From Bordetella parapertussis (lineage in GTDB: Bacteria > Pseudomonadota > Gammaproteobacteria > Burkholderiales > Burkholderiaceae_D): a DNA stretch of 12,385 nt. The notes under the pieces are model-generated. The model did no database searches. It was given only the letters and a program-made list of their open reading frames with translations, and was not told the DNA's origin. A program made the position numbers and the translations under genes. The first letter of the stretch is position 1. Every line of letters starts with the position of its first letter. This document shows, piece after piece, positions 1 to 6,863 of the stretch. The stretch is taken from positions 1-12,385 of the forward strand of contig CAMCXB010000065.1 in NCBI GenBank assembly GCA_945883145.1, in the 5' to 3' direction.

Positions 1-18
1 TAATAAAGAATTTGTGTC

Positions 19-2523
19 ATGCGCATAACACTCATACGCTGGTTGTTGTGGAGTGAGTGGCGCGCGCATCCAGTGCGCTTGTTACTCGCGCTGTGTGCGA
101 TTGCATTAGGCATTGCGCTAGGCTTTGGCATACATTTAATTAATTCAGCCGCCTTTAGTGAATTTTCTTCCGCTGCCAGAAGTTTATCGGGTAGCGCAGA
201 TCTTCATATACGCGCTAAGACTGCTCACTTTCCAGAATCTCTGTACCTCACGCTTGCTCAAATGCCTGAAGTTGCAGTGGCAAGTCCTGTAGTTGAAATC
301 GAGGCTATCGTCCCTGGAAAATCATCTCCTTTAAAAATTCTAGGTTTAGATAGCTTTCAGGCTGCAAGCATCACACCTGATTTACTGGCCTTACCAGATG
401 AGCGACAACCCTTTGCTGGTTTGATGGCAGATACACTTTTTCTCTCACCTGCTGCGATGCAATGGCTGAATGTAAAAATTGGCGATGATGTTTTGTTGCG
501 ATCAAATACGCAGTCTGTTCATCTACGCGTTGCAGGCGTTTTGCAGTTTGCACGGTCTGGGCAACGACTTGCTGTTATGGATATCGCTAGTGCGCAATGG
601 CACTTTGGTAAAGTCGGTCAATTATCTCGTATAGATATCAAGCTAATTCCTGGTGTGGCAGTAGAGAGCTGGACTAAAAGCGCCCTTAACAATTTAGGCT
701 CAACGATGTTAGCTGTGTCAGCCAATGATCAAGAGCAGCGTACAGCAACACTATCCCGTGCTTATCGTGTGAATTTAAATGTATTAGCAATGGTCGCCTT
801 ATTTACTGGCGCGTTCTTGGTTTTTTCTACCCAAACTTTATCTGTCTTACGTAGGCGATCGCAATTTGCATTATGTCGTGTCATCGGTATGACGCGCACG
901 CAATTGATGACACAAATTCTGCTTGAAGGATGTGTGATTGGTGTCATAGGCTCACTCTTAGGTTTAGTCTTAGGGTCGTTAATGGCGAGTGCTGCACTGA
1001 CCTTATTAGGCGGTGATTTAGGTGGTGGTTATTTCCCTGGAGTGCAGCCGCAATTAACATTCGATGCTCTCGCTGCTTTACTTTTCTTAATGGGTGGCGT
1101 GATTGTCGCTTTACTAGGCACTCTAGCGCCAGCGCTTGAAGCGACTCGTGCGCATCCCGCTGCTTCATTAAAAGCAGGTGGTGAAGATCAGGCATTGCAT
1201 TCATTGAATAAACCTTGGTTAGCACTACTAAGCATTGCTCTAGGCGCACTACTCACGCAAGCGCCACCGATCGCAAATTTACCGCTTGCTGCTTATCTCT
1301 CTATCGTCTTATTACTTGTAGGATCGATAGCACTGATGCCGCAATTGACTGCCACTGTGTTTAAGCGACTCGCAGGAAAATGGCGCGGTGTGGTCACAGG
1401 TCTGGCACTCACACGATTAGCCAATGCACCTAGTCAGGCGTCCATTGCTCTCTCAGGTGTCTTAGTGAGTTTCTCACTGATGGTTGCTATGGCGATTATG
1501 GTGGCTAGCTTTAGGCTTTCAGTCGACACATGGTTACAGCAATTACTATCGGCTGATATGTATGTGCGCACTATCAGCGGTGGTGAACAAAGTGTATTGC
1601 AAGAACCTGAGCAAGAAAAAATAGCGCATCTAAAAAATATTAGTCGTACTGAAAAAACACGCCATTTTTCGCTCTTGCTTAATTCGAGCAAGCCTGCTGT
1701 TGTCGTGATTGCACGCTCCATTAATCAGCAAGCAATTGAAAATAGTTTGCCTTTGATTGAACCATCCTTAGAGAATGTTCAGTATCCGATTTGGATTTCT
1801 GAAGCGATGGTGGATTTATATGGCTGGAAAAAAGGACAAGTTGTGCAACTCCCTTTTTCTGGAACATGGCAAGCATTTACAGTTGCAGGTGTATGGCGCG
1901 ACTATGCAAGACAAACAGGTTCTATACAAATGCGCTTAGATGATTATCAAAAATTAACTGGCGATAAAACGATTAATGATATGTCGTTATGGATAGCCGC
2001 CTCCAGTAATGCGGAAGAAGTGCGTCAACAATTACAAACCTTAGCTTTTAGATCTTCTTTAGAGATTGCCGAACCCGATGAAATTCATCAAATCAGTATG
2101 AAAATATTTGATCGCAGCTTTGCTATTACCTATGTCTTAGAAGCTGTCGCTATCATTATTGGTTTATTTGGTGTTGCTGCTAGCTTTGCAGCGCAAACTC
2201 TGGCACGTGCTAAAGAATTCGGTATGCTGCGTCACTTAGGTGTAACGCGCAAAGAAATTTTATTGTTGTTAGCAGGTGAAGGCGCACTCTTAACGAGTAT
2301 GGCAATTTTTATAGGATTTTTCTTAGGTCTCTGTATCAGTTTGATTTTGATTTTTATTGTTAATCCACAGTCCTTTCATTGGACTATGCAGTTACATCTG
2401 CCTTGGCATTTATTAATGTCGACAGCAAGTATTTTATTTCTGTCTGCTGCACTCACTGCCTTAGTTTCTGGACGTTATGCGGTATCGGGTAGTGCCCTAC
2501 GTGCAGTGAAGGAGGACTGGTGA
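19..2523 (+). CDS. FtsX-family ABC transporter permease (two-FtsX-domain, YbbP/AttFG-like)
   Basis: This 834-aa inner-membrane protein has the layout of large duplicated FtsX permeases. A membrane segment near residues 20-40 is followed by a periplasmic region (about 41-250), then a helix bundle (about 252-272, 299-330, 348-372). More helices lie at about 400-440 and 474-500, then a second periplasmic region (about 500-700) and a C-terminal FtsX bundle (about 700-724, 748-780, 797-818). Each bundle carries the typical cytoplasmic loop after its first helix, RRRSQFALCRVIGMTR (278-293) and AKEFGMLRHLGVTRKE (731-746), which in this family contacts the ATPase. There is no ATP-binding domain here, so a separate ATPase is needed; none is visible in the 18 bases upstream. 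Two in-frame-style stop triplets at positions 1-6 could end an upstream gene. The family usually extracts or moves lipids and lipoproteins; the substrate here is unknown. The gene overlaps the next by four bases, so it is probably co-translated with it. The start codon lacks a strong ribosome site. Confidence 0.9.
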   Translation: MRITLIRWLLWSEWRAHPVRLLLALCAIALGIALGFGIHLINSAAFSEFSSAARSLSGSADLHIRAKTAHFPESLYLTLAQMPEVAVASPVVEIEAIVPGKSSPLKILGLDSFQAASITPDLLALPDERQPFAGLMADTLFLSPAAMQWLNVKIGDDVLLRSNTQSVHLRVAGVLQFARSGQRLAVMDIASAQWHFGKVGQLSRIDIKLIPGVAVESWTKSALNNLGSTMLAVSANDQEQRTATLSRAYRVNLNVLAMVALFTGAFLVFSTQTLSVLRRRSQFALCRVIGMTRTQLMTQILLEGCVIGVIGSLLGLVLGSLMASAALTLLGGDLGGGYFPGVQPQLTFDALAALLFLMGGVIVALLGTLAPALEATRAHPAASLKAGGEDQALHSLNKPWLALLSIALGALLTQAPPIANLPLAAYLSIVLLLVGSIALMPQLTATVFKRLAGKWRGVVTGLALTRLANAPSQASIALSGVLVSFSLMVAMAIMVASFRLSVDTWLQQLLSADMYVRTISGGEQSVLQEPEQEKIAHLKNISRTEKTRHFSLLLNSSKPAVVVIARSINQQAIENSLPLIEPSLENVQYPIWISEAMVDLYGWKKGQVVQLPFSGTWQAFTVAGVWRDYARQTGSIQMRLDDYQKLTGDKTINDMSLWIAASSNAEEVRQQLQTLAFRSSLEIAEPDEIHQISMKIFDRSFAITYVLEAVAIIIGLFGVAASFAAQTLARAKEFGMLRHLGVTRKEILLLLAGEGALLTSMAIFIGFFLGLCISLILIFIVNPQSFHWTMQLHLPWHLLMSTASILFLSAALTALVSGRYAVSGSALRAVKEDW
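2509..2515 (+). promoter_or_regulatory. Shine-Dalgarno site for the lipocalin gene, inside the permease gene
   Basis: AAGGAGG lies four bases before the GTG at 2520, within the last codons of the permease gene. It is the strongest ribosome site in the window. It supports the GTG start, which overlaps the permease stop codon as GTGA. Confidence 0.8.
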
Positions 2524-3608
2524 AACTGCGATTACAACAATGCGTGTGCTGGCTATTATTTCTTTGTTTATCAGTACCACTCGCATCACAAGCCAAAGAA
2601 CCTGTATTTACTAAGGTGCTACCGCATCACACATTACGCTTTCCGCAAGATAGAGGTGCGCATCCTGATTTTAGAACTGAGTGGTGGTATGTCACTGGTT
2701 GGTTAACGACACCAGATAATCAAACACTAGGTTTTCAGGTAACTTTTTTTCGCTCGGCGACTTTGCATGATAGGGACAACCCTAGTCAATTCGCACCCCA
2801 ACAATTAATTATTGCGCATGCTGCAATTTCTGATCCTACAAAAGGCAAATTACAGCATGATCAAAAAATTGCACGCGCTTATCCTGGTATTGTTGAAGCG
2901 CGTGTAGGTGAGACTAATCTTAAGCTCCATCAATGGCAACTCAAGCGCGAAAATAATGGGTTCTATCAAGTACATATACCAGCCCGTGAGTTTGATTTAA
3001 CACTGAACTTACAACCCACACAAGCTATGCTGCTGCAAGGTGATCAAGGCTATTCCCGTAAAGGTCCTAAACCTGAGCAAGCTAGTTACTATTACAGTGA
3101 ACCGCAGCTCGCTGTAAGCGGCAGTCTACAATCTGGCAATAAAAAAATAGCTGTGAATGGACAAGCTTGGTTAGATCATGAATGGTCTAGTACTGTTTTA
3201 GATCCACTTGCAGTTGGTTGGGATTGGACAGGTATTAATCTCGATGATGGCTCTGCCTTAATGGCTTTCCGCATCCGTAAAAAAGATGGCGGCATTCTAT
3301 GGCAACATGCTAGCTTGCGTGATGCACAAGGTAAGCTGACACACTTTGCAGATAAAGAGATACGTTTTACACCGCTACGTACATGGACTTCACCACGTAC
3401 CCAAGCTCGTTATCCCGTTGCAATGCAATTACAACTAGGAACGAGCACATGGGATCTCATTCCTTTGCAAGAGGATCAAGAACTGGATGCACGACGTTCT
3501 ACTGGCTCGGTGTATTGGGAAGGTGGCGTACGTGTAGAGCGGAATAAAAAACCAGCTGGACGCGGCTATTTAGAAATGACAGGCTACGTTAAACCACTTA
3601 AATTATGA
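2520..3608 (+). CDS. Secreted lipocalin-like protein, AttH / carotenoid 1,2-hydratase (CrtC) family
   Basis: This 362-aa protein starts with a Sec signal peptide: basic MKLR, a hydrophobic core to about residue 21, and likely cleavage after SQA (A25), so it should act in the periplasm. Cys16 is not in a proper lipobox. The mature part carries the conserved aromatic motifs of the AttH/CrtC family: RTEWWYVTG (52-60), AWLDHEW (216-222), GWDW (233-236), YWEG (332-335) and GRGYLEMTGY (347-356). Members fold as two consecutive lipocalin-like beta barrels; a Nitrosomonas homologue has a solved structure that was proposed to bind lipid. Some relatives hydrate carotenoids (CrtC), but no carotenoid gene is nearby, and the partner genes here are transporters as in the Agrobacterium att cluster. 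A role as a periplasmic carrier or binding protein for a hydrophobic molecule is therefore more likely. The GTG start follows a strong ribosome site and overlaps the upstream stop; the end overlaps the exporter start as ATGA. Confidence 0.88.
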   Translation: MKLRLQQCVCWLLFLCLSVPLASQAKEPVFTKVLPHHTLRFPQDRGAHPDFRTEWWYVTGWLTTPDNQTLGFQVTFFRSATLHDRDNPSQFAPQQLIIAHAAISDPTKGKLQHDQKIARAYPGIVEARVGETNLKLHQWQLKRENNGFYQVHIPAREFDLTLNLQPTQAMLLQGDQGYSRKGPKPEQASYYYSEPQLAVSGSLQSGNKKIAVNGQAWLDHEWSSTVLDPLAVGWDWTGINLDDGSALMAFRIRKKDGGILWQHASLRDAQGKLTHFADKEIRFTPLRTWTSPRTQARYPVAMQLQLGTSTWDLIPLQEDQELDARRSTGSVYWEGGVRVERNKKPAGRGYLEMTGYVKPLKL

Positions 3609-5389
3609 CAACAAAAACTGAACGACCTAAAGCTAAAAGCGGATTAAAAACACTAGCAGCATTACTACCTTTTCTCTCGCCTTATAAAAAACAATTTTTC
3701 TATGCAACGATTGCCTTAGTCATTGCTGCCGCCTCCACGCTGACTATTCCGTATGGATTTCGTCAGTTAATTGATTTAGGTTTCACTGCTGGCAATCCTG
3801 ATCATGCTAGTCATGTGAATTATTATTTTCTGGGATTATTTGGTGTGTCTTGTGTGTTAGCCATCTCTACAGCAGCACGTTTTTATACAGTGTCATGGTT
3901 AGGTGAGCGTGTGACTGCAGATATACGTAGCGCAGTGTATGCCCATGTGGTTCAACAAAGCCCGCAGTTTTTTGAAACGACACAAAGCGGTGAAGTCCTG
4001 TCTCGCTTAACCACTGACACCACATTAATTCAAACCGTGGTTGGCACCAGTATCTCTATGGCTTTACGTAACATACTATTGTTAATTGGTGGTTTGTTGA
4101 TGATGTTGATCACGAGCGTAAAATTAACTTCTATCATCATCGTGATGCTGCTTGCTGTGCTAGTTCCGATTATTATTTTTGCGCGTCGTGTCAGAAAACT
4201 CTCACGCGCTTCACAAGACAGAATTGCTGATGCTTCTGGTTTAGCGGGTGAGATTTTAAATGCTGTAACGATAGTTCAAGCTTATACCCACGAAAAAATT
4301 GAAGCACAACGTTTTGGTAGAGCAGTTGAACAAGCTTTTACTACTGCGATTAATCGTATACGCGCCCGTTCTATCTTAACGGTGATGGCCATACTCATGA
4401 TTTTTGGCGCTATCGTATTTGTACTGTGGCTAGGCGCACATGCTGTGATGGATGGCGGCATGAGTGGAGGTGAGTTGAGTCAGTTTATTTTATATGCAGC
4501 GATTGTGACCGGTGCGGTCGGTGCATTATCTGAAGTGATAGGTGATGCACAGCGCGCTGCAGGTGCTAGTGAACGTTTGATGGAGTTGTTAGCAGAACGT
4601 TCACCCATTACTTCTCCTTTACATCCAGTCGCTTTACCAGTGTTGGCAAAACAAGGTGCTGCTCTACAAATGCGTGATGTATTTTTTTATTATCCATCAC
4701 GACCAGATACGTCAGCCTTATCAGCACTATCTCTTGATATCGCTCCTGGCGAAACAATCGCTATCGTGGGTCCTTCGGGTGCGGGTAAGACCACGCTGTT
4801 TCAATTACTATTGCGTTTTTATGATCCGCAAGCAGGCAACATTGCTTTAGATGGTGTGAATATCAAAGATTTGGATTTACATACTTTACGTAATGCGATC
4901 GGTATCGTGCCGCAAGATACGGTGATTTTTTCTGCGAATGCCATGGAAAATATTCGTTACGGCAAACCAGAAGCGAGCGATGAAGAAGTGATCGCTGCTG
5001 CCACCTTAGCTGCAGCGCATGAATTTATTGAACGCTTACCTGAAGGTTATCAATCATTTTTAGGTGAACGCGGTGTGAGGCTCTCAGGTGGTCAGCGTCA
5101 ACGTATTGCGATTGCACGTGCTTTACTTAAAAATCCTCCCCTACTTTTACTCGATGAAGCGACTAGTGCGCTCGATGCGGAATCTGAACGTTTAGTGCAG
5201 CATGCTTTAGAAGCAGCGATGGCAGGCCGAACCACTTTAGTCATTGCGCATCGACTCGCGACTGTGCAACGGGTTGATCGCATTCTTGTGTTGGATCAAG
5301 GACGCGTAGTGGAATCGGGCACGCACCACGACTTAGTTGCTCAGAATGGTTTATACGCCAGTCTGGCTGCTTTACAGTTCAATTCATAA
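3605..5389 (+). CDS. MsbA-like ABC exporter, fused membrane and ATPase domains
   Basis: This 594-aa half-transporter should work as a homodimer in the inner membrane, exporting a hydrophobic or amphipathic substrate. An N-terminal six-helix exporter domain (about residues 30-310) follows a basic cytoplasmic tail. The ATPase domain (about 350-590) has every key motif: A-loop Tyr363, Walker A GPSGAGKT (389-396), Q-loop VPQ (435-437), signature LSGGQ (493-497), Walker B LLLLD with catalytic Glu518, SALD D-loop (521-524) and switch His549. It resembles the MsbA-related permease/ATPase family common in alpha- and betaproteobacteria rather than canonical MsbA itself. No lpxK lies next to it, unlike the usual msbA locus. 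The start overlaps the lipocalin stop as ATGA and I see no ribosome site before it, so translation probably depends on ribosomes ending the lipocalin gene. Its NBD is unlikely to serve the FtsX permease, because it already has its own membrane domain. Confidence 0.92.
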   Translation: MTTKTERPKAKSGLKTLAALLPFLSPYKKQFFYATIALVIAAASTLTIPYGFRQLIDLGFTAGNPDHASHVNYYFLGLFGVSCVLAISTAARFYTVSWLGERVTADIRSAVYAHVVQQSPQFFETTQSGEVLSRLTTDTTLIQTVVGTSISMALRNILLLIGGLLMMLITSVKLTSIIIVMLLAVLVPIIIFARRVRKLSRASQDRIADASGLAGEILNAVTIVQAYTHEKIEAQRFGRAVEQAFTTAINRIRARSILTVMAILMIFGAIVFVLWLGAHAVMDGGMSGGELSQFILYAAIVTGAVGALSEVIGDAQRAAGASERLMELLAERSPITSPLHPVALPVLAKQGAALQMRDVFFYYPSRPDTSALSALSLDIAPGETIAIVGPSGAGKTTLFQLLLRFYDPQAGNIALDGVNIKDLDLHTLRNAIGIVPQDTVIFSANAMENIRYGKPEASDEEVIAAATLAAAHEFIERLPEGYQSFLGERGVRLSGGQRQRIAIARALLKNPPLLLLDEATSALDAESERLVQHALEAAMAGRTTLVIAHRLATVQRVDRILVLDQGRVVESGTHHDLVAQNGLYASLAALQFNS

Positions 5390-5421
5390 ATTAATGTTTT
5401 CATAACGCCGTTCTGAATGAA

Positions 5422-5450
5422 TCTGAATTAAGGAGCAAGCAGGGTAAAAT
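5422..5450 (+). promoter_or_regulatory. Possible thyA promoter
   Basis: In the 86-base gap before thyA, TAAAAT at 5445-5450 is a good -10 candidate. The hexamer 17 bases upstream, TCTGAA at 5422-5427, is a poor -35. A start about seven bases after the -10 would leave a leader of roughly 20 bases with no ribosome site. No terminator-like hairpin separates this gap from the exporter gene, so read-through from the upstream operon is also possible. Confidence 0.3.
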
Positions 5451-5475
5451 AGAGGCTTATTTTCTGCTTGATCCC

Positions 5476-6270
5476 ATGCGCCCTTATCTCGACTTTATGC
5501 GCCATGTCTATGAACATGGCACCACCAAAACCGATCGTACCGGTACCGGCACACGTTCAGTCTTTGGCTATCAAATGCGGTTTGACTTAGAAGAGGGTTT
5601 TCCTCTGGTCACCACAAAAAAACTGCATTTAAAATCCATTATTCATGAGTTGATTTGGTTTTTAGCTGGCTCTACCAATATCAAATATCTGAAAGATAAC
5701 GGCGTCTCGATCTGGGATGAATGGGCAGATGCGAATGGTGATTTAGGGCCTGTGTATGGATCGCAATGGCGTTCATGGCCAGCACCGGATGGCAGTCATA
5801 TCGATCAGATTGCGCAACTCGTCGAGCAGATTAAAACTAATCCCGATTCACGACGCTTAATTGTCTCTGCTTGGAATGTGTCCGATATTCCACGCATGAA
5901 GCTGCCACCCTGCCATGCATTTTTCCAATTCTATGTCGCGGATGGCAAACTCTCTTGTCAGTTGTATCAGCGCAGTGCAGACATTTTTTTAGGTGTGCCT
6001 TTTAACATTGCATCCTACGCACTGCTCACGCATATGATGGCAGAGCAAACAGGTTTATCTGTCGGTGAATTCATTTGGACTGGTGGCGATTGTCATTTGT
6101 ATTCCAATCATCTAGATCAAGTGCGTGAACAATTATCACGCAGCACTCTGCCACTGCCTAAGTTACATCTCAAACGCAAGCCTGCTTCGATTTTTGATTA
6201 TCGTTTTGACGATATAGAAATCATAGGCTATGAATCACATGCTGCAATTAAAGCGCCAGTCGCTGTGTAA
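5476..6270 (+). CDS. thyA: Thymidylate synthase
   Basis: ThyA methylates dUMP to dTMP in the cytoplasm, using 5,10-methylene-tetrahydrofolate and releasing dihydrofolate. The 264-aa length equals that of the E. coli enzyme, and the key residues fall at the same numbers: Arg21, Glu58, Trp80, Arg126 and Arg127 (phosphate contacts from the partner subunit), the catalytic Cys146 in LPPCH, Arg166-Ser167, Asp169, Asn177, His207 and Tyr209. It therefore looks fully active as a homodimer. The ATG at 5476 is chosen because it gives this exact family N-terminus (MRPYLDFMRHV). No good Shine-Dalgarno sequence precedes it. folA follows 11 bases after the stop, so the two are probably one transcript that couples dTMP synthesis to folate recycling. 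Confidence 0.98.
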   Translation: MRPYLDFMRHVYEHGTTKTDRTGTGTRSVFGYQMRFDLEEGFPLVTTKKLHLKSIIHELIWFLAGSTNIKYLKDNGVSIWDEWADANGDLGPVYGSQWRSWPAPDGSHIDQIAQLVEQIKTNPDSRRLIVSAWNVSDIPRMKLPPCHAFFQFYVADGKLSCQLYQRSADIFLGVPFNIASYALLTHMMAEQTGLSVGEFIWTGGDCHLYSNHLDQVREQLSRSTLPLPKLHLKRKPASIFDYRFDDIEIIGYESHAAIKAPVAV

Positions 6271-6281
6271 AGACGAACATC

Positions 6282-6767
6282 ATGTCAGCTAGCTTAACGC
6301 TTGTTGTTGCTACCGACCGTAAGGGTGGTATCGGCATTAACAATACCCTGCCTTGGCGTTTACCTGAAGATCTCGCTTTTTTTAAGCGCACGACCAGTGG
6401 TCACACCATCATCATGGGTCGTAAAACCTTTGATTCCATAGGTAGACCCTTACCTAATCGCCGTAACATTGTTGTCACACGCAATCCCGATTGGCAGCAT
6501 GCCGGCGTTGAAGCTGTGCTCTCCCTCGATGAAGCGATTACCCTTGCAGGTGAGGGCGAGTGTTTTGTGATCGGTGGCGCACAAATCTATACCTCTGCCT
6601 TGCCACTCGCTCAGCGCTTGATCATTACTGAGATCGATGCTGAGTTCGACTGCGATGCCTATTTCCCTGCCTTTGATAAAAATCAGTGGGTAGCCCACTC
6701 GCGTGAAGTCCATCATTCAGAGAGCAACGGCTTTGATTACGCTTTTGCTATCTATCAGCGCAAGTAA
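6282..6767 (+). CDS. folA: Dihydrofolate reductase
   Basis: FolA reduces dihydrofolate to tetrahydrofolate with NADPH, regenerating the cofactor that ThyA oxidises; it is the target of trimethoprim. The 161-aa protein is a normal chromosomal type. With an offset of +3 from E. coli numbering, the active-site residues are present: Trp25, the catalytic acid Asp30, Phe34, Arg60 (binds the folate glutamate tail) and Thr116. The NADPH-binding segments MGRKTFDSIGRPLP (45-58) and VIGGAQIY (96-103) are also intact. The ATG at 6282 lies 11 bases after the thyA stop, with only a weak purine-rich stretch (AAGACGA) in front. Coupling to thyA translation is likely. Confidence 0.97.
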   Translation: MSASLTLVVATDRKGGIGINNTLPWRLPEDLAFFKRTTSGHTIIMGRKTFDSIGRPLPNRRNIVVTRNPDWQHAGVEAVLSLDEAITLAGEGECFVIGGAQIYTSALPLAQRLIITEIDAEFDCDAYFPAFDKNQWVAHSREVHHSESNGFDYAFAIYQRK

Positions 6768-6777
6768 TTGCTTTTTT
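6760..6777 (+). terminator. Possible weak terminator at the end of folA
   Basis: GCAA (6760-6763) and TTGC (6768-6771) can pair around a GTAA tetraloop, followed directly by six Ts (6772-6777). The folA stop codon lies in the loop. The stem is only four pairs, so it is marginal as an intrinsic terminator, although the tetraloop and T run fit one. Confidence 0.3.
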
Positions 6778-6854
6778 AGCTGCAGTTTCTCCCCCACGCT
6801 GCCCGCTTATCTGAGAAAATCCCGCATTCGCTTTTCTGACCCTTGCCGTCATCC

Positions 6855-6860
6855 GGAGAA
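6855..6860 (+). promoter_or_regulatory. Shine-Dalgarno site that sets the decarboxylase start
   Basis: GGAGAA lies three bases before the ATG at 6864 (GGAG itself is five bases away). It favours this ATG over an in-frame TTG at 6843, which would put the ribosome site inside the coding region and add seven residues unlike the family N-terminus. Confidence 0.7.
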
Positions 6861-6863
6861 CCC

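Noticed and set aside
944..1249. Minus-strand 101-codon open frame inside the permease gene
   Set aside because: It lies wholly opposite a well-supported gene, has no ribosome site or recognisable motif, and reads as an antisense shadow.
5430..5436. AAGGAGC resembling a strong ribosome site before thyA
   Set aside because: It is about 40 bases from the thyA ATG, and no start codon with an open frame lies at normal spacing after it.
6843..6863. TTG-initiated 7-residue N-terminal extension of the decarboxylase
   Set aside because: The ATG at 6864 has a well-placed GGAG, and MKFRFPIVIIDEDFR is the expected family N-terminus.
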